DNA of 64,000 nt. Source: Gilvimarinus chinensis DSM 19667. GTDB lineage: Bacteria; Pseudomonadota; Gammaproteobacteria; Pseudomonadales; Cellvibrionaceae. The DNA lies in contig NZ_KB898706.1 of the NCBI RefSeq assembly GCF_000377745.1, positions 434,001-498,000 on the forward strand, read 5' to 3'. Shown here in pieces: positions 9,901-18,401 of the stretch. The translations under genes were made by a program, and so were the position numbers. Numbering within the stretch: position 1 is the first letter of the stretch; every line of letters starts with the position of its first letter. The notes beneath the pieces are model-generated. The model made no database searches. It was given only the letters and a program-made list of their open reading frames with translations, and had not been told where the DNA came from.

Positions 9901-11165
9901 TCGCTTATATTCCCTCTACGGTTTACGAACAACTGAAAATACGCACGGATGAAAATTATGGTAGCTCATTTAACCCTCACCAATATTCTGTAGACGGGCA
10001 AATCTTTGTTGGGGATGCTTTTATAGATGGTCGAGGTTGGAGAACTATTTTGGTGGGTACCCTTGGTGCCGGGGGTAAGGGGATTTTTGCTCTGGATGTA
10101 ACCGAATTGTCTGACTTTGACGAAGACAATGTGCTATTTGAATATAACTCGGATAACCAGCCGGAAATTGGCAATATCACCAGCACCCCTGTAATTGCAC
10201 CTATGCCCGATGGTAGCTGGGCAATTATTACCGGCAACGGCTACAACAGTAACAGTGGTAAAGCTCAGTTAGTGATTATTCCTCTAGATGGTAGTTTTTC
10301 GCCGACTTTTGTAGATACAGGTGTCGGGGGTGATAACGGGCTTAGTGAGCCGGCTATTTCTGTAGGTGGGGGGTTTTTAGCTCAATATGCCTATGCTGGT
10401 GATTTAAAAGGCAATATGTATAAGTTCGACCTTGGTTCTAAGTCTCTTGACTATAAACTGTTTACAACAAAAAATAATCGACCTATTACGTCGGCACCCG
10501 TGCTAGGCGTTAACCCTTATCCCATCGGCAGCGGTCAGCCAGCTACGATGGTCTACTTTGGGACAGGAAGTTATTTGGCTAAGAGTGATCTTGACGACAC
10601 AGAAGAGCAAAGTTTTTATGGTATCAAAGATGCCGGTAGGGGGGTCGATCAGTCTGACTTATTTGAAAAAAGTATCACTTCGCAGTCTTCTGCTGGCCGT
10701 CAAGTACTAGAGGGTGATACAGGTCCTGACAACAAAGAGTTGGATTGGGATAAGTGGGAAGGTTGGTATTTAGATTTTGATAGAGACCTTGGCGAACGGG
10801 TGGTTGATAAACCTATTCTGTTATACGATCGAGTCATCTTCCCAACGGTAATACCTACCGAAAGCCCTTGTGACTTTGGTGGTAAAAGCTGGATTATGGC
10901 GTTGATAGGTGTTGGGGGGCTTTATAACTCTTACTCGCCATTTGAACCTGAGATACCGGATGGTGGTACCGGTGGCGACTCTGATGCCCCAGAGGGAGTA
11001 TCAGATGACACTCTCACTAAACTTTCAAATCCCACAGAAGGTGGTGCGCCTTGTGGTGGCGGCACCTTCATTATTCGTCAAAACAGTGATGGTACTGTTG
11101 AGTATATCTGTACCGGTGAGCCAGATGTGGTGAAAGGTCGGCAGAGTTGGCGCCAGTTGCAATAA
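6978..11165 (+). CDS. pilY1: Type IV pilus tip adhesin / assembly protein PilY1
   Basis: This 1395-residue secreted protein promotes pilus extension and adhesion. Residues 1-32 form a signal peptide ending in VHA. Near residues 68-79 is an acidic loop (DLDGDKEGGD), a likely calcium site, followed by DYYGYFDSEKCY as in other PilY1/PilC proteins. I see no DxSxS MIDAS motif in the N-terminal half. Residues from about 930 to 1260 form the Neisseria PilC-type beta-propeller, seen in VFVGANDGMLHAFDAGTG, the repeated blade cores and FGTGSYL. The base composition is slightly more AT-rich than the flanking housekeeping genes. It is followed 9 bp later by pilE, with no pilY2 between them. Confidence 0.93.
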   Translation: MNTAKWITKLNRIVTAGFVGLLSLGTVHSVHAINLHQSPLFLAQPVLPIMMLNLSVDHQLFFKAYDDYSDLDGDKEGGDPEAEITYEDSVDYYGYFDSEKCYTHTGSYFQESSNGSGTNNHYCGGASEWSGNFLNWATMTRMDAVRKILYGGKRATDDPNTTILERAFLPQDAHSFAKYYNGSDVKKLVPSEFVGSGSAEESGITICNTTKGTGQSQNVLTDPLMRIVKGNYSLWASNERFQCRLSGETSGSQGKNGNNATASGINAYGDSPSASKDLPVLVKVCETADLEKGCKEYESGSVKPIGLLQEYGESEQIKFGLMTGSYKNNKSGGVLRKPASTMTDEIDLETGVFKTPASGYSIIGTLDAIRIARYNFSDGRYNVTDSCPWGRNSFSSGNCTNWGNPQSEIYLESLRYLAGNLGPMFSANDSQIGGVLADLKEASWSDPLDSNTYCAPLSVMQFNASTSSYDHDQVDAGFASISNGESLSALLTKIGSGSGSGNEVINGTSRYVGSIGVNTVDDGLCTAKTVSSLNNVTGTCPDAPRLEGSYKIAALAYHARLNGIRSNRETVRTFGVSLAPAVPLVTIPVPGKGTNVTIQPACQNSSIGGNCAIVDFKIVEQNHGGSANTGLFYVNWEDSEQGGDFDQDMWGVLEYKVTSSKITITTDTIADSTPDKMGFGYVIGGTLGKDGFHAHSGANGFTSSFGLGKKCNNCTTSNGPSSQDFEIGTSSALPLQQPLYYAARWGGFDTLDENGNEVTMPSGVDTPSYFYATDPASLAEDVRKALETAIEGAGAATAVATNSTRLSGDSVAFQATFDTANWHGNLVAAKLGEESLGAKVWSAANKLPSPNNRNIWTHDGNEAVAFEWGNLNRQQRRTLNGGRNGDNLGRERVAWTRGESIAGMRERGADQLLGDIVNSSPKLAASQNYGFARSKADGHDTYETFVESKTEQTVFVGANDGMLHAFDAGTGVEKFAYIPSTVYEQLKIRTDENYGSSFNPHQYSVDGQIFVGDAFIDGRGWRTILVGTLGAGGKGIFALDVTELSDFDEDNVLFEYNSDNQPEIGNITSTPVIAPMPDGSWAIITGNGYNSNSGKAQLVIIPLDGSFSPTFVDTGVGGDNGLSEPAISVGGGFLAQYAYAGDLKGNMYKFDLGSKSLDYKLFTTKNNRPITSAPVLGVNPYPIGSGQPATMVYFGTGSYLAKSDLDDTEEQSFYGIKDAGRGVDQSDLFEKSITSQSSAGRQVLEGDTGPDNKELDWDKWEGWYLDFDRDLGERVVDKPILLYDRVIFPTVIPTESPCDFGGKSWIMALIGVGGLYNSYSPFEPEIPDGGTGGDSDAPEGVSDDTLTKLSNPTEGGAPCGGGTFIIRQNSDGTVEYICTGEPDVVKGRQSWRQLQ

Positions 11166-11174
11166 GGGTTTTTT

Positions 11175-11570
11175 ATGAAACAACAAAAAGGCTTTACGTT
11201 AATTGAGGTGATGATTGTGGTGGCGATTGTGGGGATTATCGCCGCCATTGCGGTACCCTCATATTTGGATAGCATCCGCAAGTCCAACCGCGCGGATGCA
11301 AAAGCATCCTTAACCAATGCGGCACATCAGATGCAGCGATGCTATACCTTAAATCATTCCTATACCGGTTGCCCTATGCTGGGTACGTCGCGGTCGGCCG
11401 AGGATTTTTACGAGATTAGTGTTGCAGTGACGGACGGTGGTGCGGGCTTCACTGCCACGGCAAGGCCCGATAAGGCGCCGCAGACGGGTGACTCGGATTG
11501 CACCAGTTTGACCTTGAACAATCTGGGGCAGAAAAATGCATCGCCAAATACTGAGGGGCGGTGCTGGTAG
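11175..11570 (+). CDS. pilE: Type IV minor pilin PilE
   Basis: This 131-residue type IV pilin-like protein has the leader MKQQKG followed by [24 protein letters not shown], the classical class III signal with Glu at +5. Four cysteines in the C-terminal domain probably form disulfides. It is the last gene of the minor-pilin operon and is placed as in other gammaproteobacteria (pilY1-pilE). PilE bridges the minor pilins and the major pilin. A strong hairpin terminator begins 22 bp after the stop codon. Confidence 0.9.
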   Translation: MKQQKGFTLIEVMIVVAIVGIIAAIAVPSYLDSIRKSNRADAKASLTNAAHQMQRCYTLNHSYTGCPMLGTSRSAEDFYEISVAVTDGGAGFTATARPDKAPQTGDSDCTSLTLNNLGQKNASPNTEGRCW

Positions 11571-11592
11571 TTTTTTGGGTAGGTTGCTCGTG

Positions 11593-11620
11593 AATAAGGC
11601 CCGCTGTTGCGGGCCTTATT
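11593..11620. terminator. Bidirectional terminator between pilE and pilR
   Basis: A perfect 12-bp inverted repeat (AATAAGGCCCGC, loop TGTT) lies between the convergent pilE and pilR genes. Its right arm contains the pilR stop codon (11616-11618). The A/T ends of the arms can give a U-rich tail in either direction. Confidence 0.85.
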
Positions 11621-12992
11621 CTTTATCCAGCCCCAGTTTTTGCAGACGATAGCGCAGTGAGCGAAAGGTAATACCTAATTTTTTCGCGGTTTGTGTTTTG
11701 TTCCAGCGGCAAGACTCCAGCGTGTTGCACAGGATATCCCGCTCGATGTCCTCCAGATATTCATCCAGCGAGTTGTGCTCTAGGCAACGATGGTAATAGT
11801 CCGGCGCTCCGTTGGAGCCTCCTGTGCTCAGAGACGGCTTCGGCGATGATTCCGGTAAATGTAAATCCTCTGCATTGATTGTGTCTCCCTCGCATAACGT
11901 AAAAGCCCGCTCAAGGATGTTCTCCAGCTCCCGCACGTTACCTGGAAATGGATAATGAGTTAATGTTTTTAGTGCACTTGGAGCAAGTGTTGGGGCGGGC
12001 ATATCCGCCGATTCTGCAATTTTAAACAACAGTTGATTGGCCAATGGCGGAATGTCTTCCTGGCGGTGACGTAATGCAGGGACGTTTAACTGAATAACAT
12101 TCAGACGATAGAACAAGTCTTGCCGAAAGCGCCCGTGGGAGACTTCGTCTTCCAGGTTTTTATGGGTGGCGCATAGGATACGCACATCGGTTTTAACTTC
12201 TCCGGTTGCGCCAACAGGTCGCACCGACTTTTCTTGAATAGCTCTAAGTAACTTCACTTGCATATCGAGGGGCAAGTCGGCCACCTCATCAAAAAATAAT
12301 GTTCCACCCTCCGCAGCTTTGAATAAGCCTGGCTTGTCTTGATGAGCGCCGGTGAAGCTGCCTTTTACATGGCCAAACAATTCACTTTCTAGTAGTTCTC
12401 GAGGTATGGCGCCACAGTTAACCGCAATAAACGGGTTGTGGGCTCGGGGGCTAAGGTGGTGAATGGAGCGAGCCGCCAGTTCTTTACCAGCGCCTGACTC
12501 ACCACTAATGTAAACCGGCGCCTGAGATCGGGCGAGTTTACGAATGCTGTTGTTAAGCTTTTGCATGACCGGGGATTCGCCGGTAATCGCTATTTCTGAA
12601 GGGGGGTGGACGCCTGAGATTTGTGTGGATTGTATGGCGCTACTGACGAGATTTCTTAGGGTGCTTAGGTCTACAGGCTTTGAGATGAAATCAAAGGCGC
12701 CGGCTTTCATTGAGTCTATTGCAACGTCGATATTGCCGTGGGCGGTAATAACTGCCACCGGCAATCGCGGTTGATGTTGTTGTATATATTCCACAATTTC
12801 CAAACCATTACCGTCTGGCAATTTCATGTCGGTTAGGCATATTGAAAAATCTCGCTCTTGCAATATTTTTTTGGCATCGCTGATGCTATCCGTGCTGAAT
12901 GTTTCAATCTGCATGCGCCCCAAGGTAATTTCCAGCAGCTCTCGGATATCTGGTTCGTCGTCAATGACAAGGGCGGTTACGGCGTCACTCAT
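11616..12992 (-). CDS. pilR: Sigma-54-dependent response regulator PilR
   Basis: This is a 458-residue NtrC-type activator. It has a receiver domain with phosphoacceptor D55 (LTDMKLPDG), then an AAA+ domain with Walker A GESGAGKE, the sigma-54 contact loop in its GSFTGA form, and Walker B GTLFFDEVADLP. A Fis-type helix-turn-helix at the end includes TAKKLGITFRSLRYRLQKL. Placement beside pilS and the pilus genes supports PilR, which in Pseudomonas activates pilA. GSFTGA in place of GAFTGA is normal for PilR. It overlaps pilS by 4 bp. Confidence 0.94.
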   Translation of the reverse strand: MSDAVTALVIDDEPDIRELLEITLGRMQIETFSTDSISDAKKILQERDFSICLTDMKLPDGNGLEIVEYIQQHQPRLPVAVITAHGNIDVAIDSMKAGAFDFISKPVDLSTLRNLVSSAIQSTQISGVHPPSEIAITGESPVMQKLNNSIRKLARSQAPVYISGESGAGKELAARSIHHLSPRAHNPFIAVNCGAIPRELLESELFGHVKGSFTGAHQDKPGLFKAAEGGTLFFDEVADLPLDMQVKLLRAIQEKSVRPVGATGEVKTDVRILCATHKNLEDEVSHGRFRQDLFYRLNVIQLNVPALRHRQEDIPPLANQLLFKIAESADMPAPTLAPSALKTLTHYPFPGNVRELENILERAFTLCEGDTINAEDLHLPESSPKPSLSTGGSNGAPDYYHRCLEHNSLDEYLEDIERDILCNTLESCRWNKTQTAKKLGITFRSLRYRLQKLGLDKE

Positions 12993-14599
12993 TTTTGTAC
13001 CTTATCGGGATGGGCAAACTGAATGGTAAAGCAGCTTGGCTGTTCTTCGTCACACAAGTATTCAATTACTGCCTGGTTGGCCTCGCATAATTCTTTGCAA
13101 ATAAACAAGCCCAAGCCGGAGCCATTGTTTTCGGTGGTGAAAAACGGTTCAAAAATATGTTTTTGATTTTCAGGTGCAATTCCAGGCCCGTTATCGATGA
13201 CTTTTAAACTGGGGGTGTCGCGACGTTTTTCTACGCTTAATTCAATGGTGACGGGATGTTGGATGCCTGCTTTGTTTGTGTAGCGCAGAGCATTACTGAT
13301 CAGGTTTGAAAGAATTTGTTGTAGTTGTGTGGGGTCAAACTGCACATAAATTTCTGAGCTTCTAGACAGTAACTTAATGTGATTGTGGTGTTCACAATCT
13401 CGGTCAAGAAAGCCTCGCATAAATTGATTGAGTTCGATGGTCGTTGGTGAGGCCGGACTGCGTCTAGACACTTGCAGTATATTCTCAATAATTTGATTGA
13501 CTCGCTGGGTTTGGTCATTAATGATCTCAAGCAGTCGAATATCGGCAAAGTTAATGTCGGATGATTCCCCCAGTAATTGGCTGGCGTGGGAAATGGCGCT
13601 CAAGGGGTTGCGAATTTCGTGAGCAATGCTTGCGGTTAATCGCCCGAGTGAGGCTAATTTAAGTTGCTGCGCTTGCTGGGCAATAGCGCGGTTGTCTTCA
13701 ATAAACACCAGTGTGTCTTCATCTTTACCAAGTTCTAAATTCGCCAGGCTGATTTTAAGCTCGTTAGCGCTGCCTGTGGTGGTACTGATAATCGTACTCC
13801 CTTGTTGAGGGTCGCGTGATTTTCGCCATTGCTGCAGAGAGGCATGAATAGCGGGTAGGTGGGTAAGAGTCAGGTTATGCTCTGGTTCGGCGTTAATTCC
13901 TAACAACGATTGCGCGGCATCGTTTACCAGTGCTACATCATCGTGTTTATCTAACACAATAATTCCGGTACGCATGCGCTCAACGATTAATCGAGCTAGC
14001 TTTTGTAAATGAGCAACATGCTCAGCTTGTGCTTTTAGCTCGGCGGTACTGCGGCGAATTTTTCCGGTAACGTGCTGAAAGGTGAAAGCCGTGATGAAAA
14101 TTAATGCTCCCAAAGAACCTGCAGCGAATAACGACTTGGTATCAATGCCGGTTATAGCATGGTGAGCAATACTCTCACCTATAAGAGCTAAGGTGGCCAT
14201 TGCAGCCATAAAAATAGCCAGTTGTGCAGGCAGTAGCATACCCGCAGCGGCAACGGACACTATCATTAAGTAGCCCAGGCCACTGGTGGCACCGCCGCTG
14301 GCAAACATCATTAATGAGATGGCACAGACATCAAAGGCAACGGCAATGAAACGTTGTCGCAAGCTGGGGGGCGCTCGGTAATGCCAAAGCCCCAGAAGCG
14401 ACAGGACATTGAGAATGGTATAACTCCAGCAGCTGTAAAAAAACAAGGTCTCGTGCTCACTGCCAAGTAGGTTGGTGAGGACATCGCTTTCAAATATCAA
14501 TAGTAATAAGCAGCCGAGGAATACGCGGTAATAGGTGTAGACGCGCAATAGCTGGTAGGGATCGTAACCTTGTTCTAGTGTGTTAGGTCTTGAATTCAT
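12989..14599 (-). CDS. pilS: Sensor histidine kinase PilS
   Basis: This 536-residue membrane kinase has about six N-terminal transmembrane segments (residues ~30-185), a PAS-like region, a HisKA domain with the phosphorylated His in SIAHEIRNPLSAISHASQLL, and an HATPase domain with N (LISNALRYT), G1 (DNGPGI) and G2 (GSGLGLFICKE) boxes. In Pseudomonas PilS senses pilin levels in the membrane and controls PilR. The gene precedes and overlaps pilR (ATGA type). It is divergent from nadE, with about 115 bp between the start codons. Confidence 0.94.
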   Translation of the reverse strand: MNSRPNTLEQGYDPYQLLRVYTYYRVFLGCLLLLIFESDVLTNLLGSEHETLFFYSCWSYTILNVLSLLGLWHYRAPPSLRQRFIAVAFDVCAISLMMFASGGATSGLGYLMIVSVAAAGMLLPAQLAIFMAAMATLALIGESIAHHAITGIDTKSLFAAGSLGALIFITAFTFQHVTGKIRRSTAELKAQAEHVAHLQKLARLIVERMRTGIIVLDKHDDVALVNDAAQSLLGINAEPEHNLTLTHLPAIHASLQQWRKSRDPQQGSTIISTTTGSANELKISLANLELGKDEDTLVFIEDNRAIAQQAQQLKLASLGRLTASIAHEIRNPLSAISHASQLLGESSDINFADIRLLEIINDQTQRVNQIIENILQVSRRSPASPTTIELNQFMRGFLDRDCEHHNHIKLLSRSSEIYVQFDPTQLQQILSNLISNALRYTNKAGIQHPVTIELSVEKRRDTPSLKVIDNGPGIAPENQKHIFEPFFTTENNGSGLGLFICKELCEANQAVIEYLCDEEQPSCFTIQFAHPDKVQK

Positions 14600-14714
14600 G
14601 GATATTGATTACCGCCCAAGGAGTTGAGGCATTGTACAGCATAGCGCCGCTTTGCTTAATCTGGCACTTTAGCGGAAAATACCGACTGATTTTAAGGTGG
14701 TAGAGAGTAGAGAC

Positions 14715-16343
14715 ATGGAAAATCTGGTGATCGCAAAAGCGCAGATTAATTTATTGGTAGGCGATATCCCTGGCAACACTGAAAAAGTGATCGAGGTGGC
14801 GCGCGAAGCGCTGCAAGCGCATGCAGCCGATGCCATTGTTTTTCCCGAGTTGACCTTAACTGGTTACCCGCCTGAAGACTTATTGCTGCGCCCGAGCCTG
14901 CAACTGCGGATTGATCGCGCGCTGGCGGAATTAAAAGCTGCTGACCTCCCTCTTGCCATCGTTTTGGGTTACCCCAAAGTGGTGGCAGGCCGTGTATTTA
15001 ATATGGCCGGTGTCATAAGCCATGGCAAGCTGGTGGCAGAGTATGCCAAACAACATCTGCCCAATTACCAAGTGTTTGATGAGGTGCGCTACTTCGTGCC
15101 GGGGGATGCACCCTGTGTCTTTGATTTGCAAGGAACACCGACGGCTCTGACCATCTGTGAAGACATTTGGCACAGCGAGCCTATGTTGCAAGCCCGTGAA
15201 GCCGGTGCGCGGTTGATGCTGAATTTGAACGCGTCGCCTTTCCATCAAGGCAAGGCCGGTGAGCGCGAGGCATTGCTGGCCCGCCGTGCGGTAGAGGGCG
15301 CTATGCCCATTGTTTACACCAACCTGGTGGGAGGGCAAGACGAGCTTATCTTTGATGGCGGCTCGATGTCAGTGGATCAGCAGGGCAAGCTCTGTCAGCG
15401 TTCGCCTTTGTTTTGCGAAACCGTTGCCTGCAGTACTTTTGTCCGCGATGGTAACACCCTTACCTTGGCCGAGTCCGATCTGGCATCGCAGCCATCGCGG
15501 CTAGAGGCAGTGTATCAGGCGCTGGTGCTGGGCTTGCGCGACTATGTCAATAAAAATGGCTTTCGCGGTGTGGTACTTGGCTTGTCGGGCGGTATAGATT
15601 CAGCTTTAACCTTAGCCATAGCGGTTGAAGCGCTGGGCGCTGATCGCGTAGAGGCGGTGATGATGCCGTTTCGCTACACCTCGGACCTGAGTAAAAACGA
15701 TGCAGCTGCTCAGGCCGAGACTTTGGGTGTGCGCTATCAGTCCATCAGCATTGAGCCCATGTACGAAGCGTTTATGGCGGCGTTGGCCGATGAGTTTGCA
15801 GGCCGCGATGCCGATACCACCGAAGAGAACCTTCAAGCGCGCTGCAGGGGCGTATTGTTGATGGCAATCTCTAACAAAAAAGGCTATCTGGTATTAACAA
15901 CCGGCAATAAAAGTGAGCTGGCTGTGGGTTACTCAACGTTGTACGGAGATATGGCCGGCGGCTTTGATGCCTTAAAGGACGTACCAAAAACCCTGGTGTT
16001 CGAGTTGGCCCGCCACTGCAACCGTGAGCGCGAGATTATTCCTGAAACCGTTATTACCCGCCCACCATCGGCCGAGCTGGCACCCGATCAGAAGGACGAG
16101 GATTCACTGCCTCCTTACGACGTTCTGGATGAAATTCTGGCACTGTACGTCGAGCGAGATTACAGTGCTGATCAAATCATTCGCGAGGGTTTTAACGCTG
16201 AAGATGTACGACGGGTTGTGCGTCTGGTGGACATCAACGAATACAAGCGTCGCCAAAGTCCTATTGGCCCACGCATTACCACTCGCGGCTTTGGGCGCGA
16301 CCGTCGTTATCCCATAACCTCGGGCTGGAAAGCAGGGGAGTGA
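14715..16343 (+). CDS. nadE: Glutamine-dependent NAD+ synthetase
   Basis: This 542-residue two-domain enzyme converts deamido-NAD to NAD with glutamine as ammonia donor. The N-terminal nitrilase-like amidase shows the catalytic Glu (FPELTLTGYPPEDLL), Lys (KQHLPNYQVFDE) and Cys (LTICEDIW). The C-terminal synthetase carries the PP-loop LGLSGGIDSALT and TTGNKSELAVGYSTLYGD. The start at 14715 (ATG, after GAGAG) matches the usual family length. The upstream GTG at 14697 would add six residues. It stands alone, divergent from pilS and convergent with bamD. Confidence 0.95.
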   Translation: MENLVIAKAQINLLVGDIPGNTEKVIEVAREALQAHAADAIVFPELTLTGYPPEDLLLRPSLQLRIDRALAELKAADLPLAIVLGYPKVVAGRVFNMAGVISHGKLVAEYAKQHLPNYQVFDEVRYFVPGDAPCVFDLQGTPTALTICEDIWHSEPMLQAREAGARLMLNLNASPFHQGKAGEREALLARRAVEGAMPIVYTNLVGGQDELIFDGGSMSVDQQGKLCQRSPLFCETVACSTFVRDGNTLTLAESDLASQPSRLEAVYQALVLGLRDYVNKNGFRGVVLGLSGGIDSALTLAIAVEALGADRVEAVMMPFRYTSDLSKNDAAAQAETLGVRYQSISIEPMYEAFMAALADEFAGRDADTTEENLQARCRGVLLMAISNKKGYLVLTTGNKSELAVGYSTLYGDMAGGFDALKDVPKTLVFELARHCNREREIIPETVITRPPSAELAPDQKDEDSLPPYDVLDEILALYVERDYSADQIIREGFNAEDVRRVVRLVDINEYKRRQSPIGPRITTRGFGRDRRYPITSGWKAGE

Positions 16344-16385
16344 GGAGGACTGTCGGTCGTCAAGATATCGATAGAGGATAAGAAA

Positions 16386-16405
16386 AAGGGGCCGTTTGGC
16401 CCCTT
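16386..16405 (-). terminator. Terminator of bamD
   Basis: The inverted repeat AAGGGGCC-GTTT-GGCCCCTT lies between the convergent nadE and bamD genes. Read on the minus strand it is followed by a T-run, so it should end bamD transcripts. The plus-strand side lacks a clear T-run. Confidence 0.75.
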
Positions 16406-16412
16406 GCTGTAT

Positions 16413-17315
16413 TTATTGTGTTGCCCGCGGCGCGTCTTGGTATTGGGGGTCGAATACTCTGCGCGAATCGAAACCGCGCGGGTCGCGTTTGTCGAATAAA
16501 CCGAAGGTGACCTTGCTGATCCAGCTGCGGTCTTCAACGTCCCCGTGCTGAAAGTTGAAATCACCGTTTCGGTCAAACGCTGGGTGATCTGGGTAGTTGA
16601 GGCGTAATACGGCCAGACTGCGATCAGACAGTTCGTCCATCTCCAATAGGTGATAGCCTTGTACCATCACTGCGAGGGCATCAGGTACGGCCGGTGTGCC
16701 CTGGAAGTTTTCCAGCACATATTGGCCGCGCTTTACGGATGCCAGGTAAGCGCCGCGTTTAAAGTAGTAGTTGGCCACATGAATTTCGTAGCGCGCCAGG
16801 CGGTTACGCAGGTACAGCATGCGTTTTTTCGCATCCTGGGCGTAGGAGCTATCAGGGTAGCGATTGAGCAGTTGCGTGAAGTAAGCCAGAGACTCACGTG
16901 CCGCGCCCGGGTCGCGCTGGGTTTGGTCCAGCGGCGTAATGCTGGCGAGGAAGTTTTCGTCTTTGTCGTAAGCCGCTAAGCCCTTCATATAATAGGCGTA
17001 ATCTACGTTGCGGTGTTGCGGATGCAGGCGAATAAAGCGGTCAGCCGATACCGTGGCGGCATCCGGGTCGCCCGAGCGGTAGTAGGCGTAAATCAGCTCT
17101 AGCTGGGCTTGCTCGGCATACTTGCCGAACGGAAAGTGCTCTTCCAAAAGTTGTAGTGAGCGAATGGCGCTATCCCAGCGACTGCTGCTCATCTGGCGCA
17201 TGGCCTGTTCGTACAAATCAGCTTCAGAGGTAAAGTCCTGTCGCTCTCCGTTGGATGAACAGGCGCTGAGCAGCAGAACCAACAGGCCACTCAAAAGAAA
17301 AACAGACGCTCGCAT
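16413..17315 (-). CDS. bamD: Outer membrane protein assembly factor BamD (lipoprotein)
   Basis: BamD is the essential lipoprotein partner of BamA in outer-membrane beta-barrel assembly. The 300-residue product has a signal peptide with lipobox LLSAC (lipidated Cys at 19), then TPR repeats, for example in DLYEQAMRQMSSSRWDSAI and QAQLELIYAYYRSGD. The start at 17315 is preferred. A GTG five codons upstream (17330) is also possible. It is divergent from rluD, the same order as in Pseudomonas. Confidence 0.95.
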   Translation of the reverse strand: MRASVFLLSGLLVLLLSACSSNGERQDFTSEADLYEQAMRQMSSSRWDSAIRSLQLLEEHFPFGKYAEQAQLELIYAYYRSGDPDAATVSADRFIRLHPQHRNVDYAYYMKGLAAYDKDENFLASITPLDQTQRDPGAARESLAYFTQLLNRYPDSSYAQDAKKRMLYLRNRLARYEIHVANYYFKRGAYLASVKRGQYVLENFQGTPAVPDALAVMVQGYHLLEMDELSDRSLAVLRLNYPDHPAFDRNGDFNFQHGDVEDRSWISKVTFGLFDKRDPRGFDSRRVFDPQYQDAPRATQ

Positions 17316-17447
17316 AGGGTTATAGCTCACAATTCGTTATCATCTCGCATCACAGCGTTCGGGCCTTTGGCCGAAACAGTAGGGCGCTATTTAAACACAG
17401 TCGGGGGGCAAGCCAAAGCGGCGCCCCTGCTAAAAGAGAGAAACCGG

Positions 17448-18401
17448 ATGAGTAATACCATTGAGCTTGCCGCTGACGTGCCGTCCGAGTGTCGGGGGCA
17501 GCGATTTGACCAGGTGGCGGCGCTCTTGTTCCCCGATTACTCCCGCGAGCGTTTAAAAGAGTGGATTAAAGCCGGACAGCTGACGGTAAATGGCGCTTCG
17601 GGTAAGCCTAAAGATAAGTTGCTGGGGGGAGAGGCCCTCGCGCTGCAGGCAGAGCTGGCAAATGAGGCTACCTGGGAGGCAGAAGACATTGCTCTGGATA
17701 TCGTCTTTGAAGATGAGCACCTTTTAGTGGTGAATAAACCCGCGGGCCTAGTGGTGCATCCCGCGGCTGGAAATTACAGTGGCACCCTGGTTAACGCCTT
17801 ATTGCACCACAATCCTGACCAGGCTCAGTTACCCCGTGCGGGTATTGTGCACCGACTGGATAAAGAAACCACTGGCCTGATGGTGGTGGCTAAAACCCTG
17901 GCAGCGCACCACAACTTGGTCTCCCAGCTTCAGGCGCGCAGTGTCAGCCGCGAATATGAGGCCGTGGCCGTGGGTCAGTTTACCGGTGGTGGCAAGGTAG
18001 ACGCCCCCATTGGCCGCCACCCAAAGCAGCGCAAACTGATGGCGGTTGTGCCAATCAGCGGTAAAGAGGCGGTTACCCATTACCGCGTGCTGGATCGTTT
18101 TGCTCATCATGCTCATTTACGGCTTAAGCTGGAAACAGGCCGAACTCACCAGATTCGGGTACACATGGCTCATATTAATCATCCGTTGGTGGGTGATCCC
18201 GTTTACGGAGGGCGCTTTCGTAAGCCTCAGGGGGCGTCCGCCGCCTTGTTAGAAACCTTGCGAGAGTTTCCGCGCCAGGCGTTGCACGCTGCCAGTTTGG
18301 GGTTGGTTCACCCTCACAGTAACGAGCTTATGAGCTGGCAAGCACCTTTGCCCGACGATATGGTGCAGCTTTTAGCGGCGCTGGAGGCCGACAGTGACTG
18401 A
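17448..18401 (+). CDS. rluD: 23S rRNA pseudouridine(1911/1915/1917) synthase
   Basis: This 317-residue enzyme modifies helix 69 of 23S rRNA. An N-terminal S4 RNA-binding domain (RGQRFDQVAALLF, SRERLKEWIKAGQLTVNG) precedes the RluA-type catalytic domain with the active Asp in GIVHRLDKETTGLMVVAKT. ATG 17448 follows an AGAGAG. The 27-codon upstream extension of the open frame is unlikely to be translated. It overlaps pgeF by 8 bp, so the two are one transcriptional unit. Confidence 0.95.
   Translation: MSNTIELAADVPSECRGQRFDQVAALLFPDYSRERLKEWIKAGQLTVNGASGKPKDKLLGGEALALQAELANEATWEAEDIALDIVFEDEHLLVVNKPAGLVVHPAAGNYSGTLVNALLHHNPDQAQLPRAGIVHRLDKETTGLMVVAKTLAAHHNLVSQLQARSVSREYEAVAVGQFTGGGKVDAPIGRHPKQRKLMAVVPISGKEAVTHYRVLDRFAHHAHLRLKLETGRTHQIRVHMAHINHPLVGDPVYGGRFRKPQGASAALLETLREFPRQALHAASLGLVHPHSNELMSWQAPLPDDMVQLLAALEADSD

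Noticed and set aside
12598-12640. GSFTGA in PilR as a defective sigma-54 contact loop
   Set aside because: This variant is known in functional PilR proteins, so it is not evidence of loss of function.
14650-14690. TGGCAC near 14661 as a sigma-54 promoter between pilS and nadE
   Set aside because: The matching TTGC element at the required spacing is absent.
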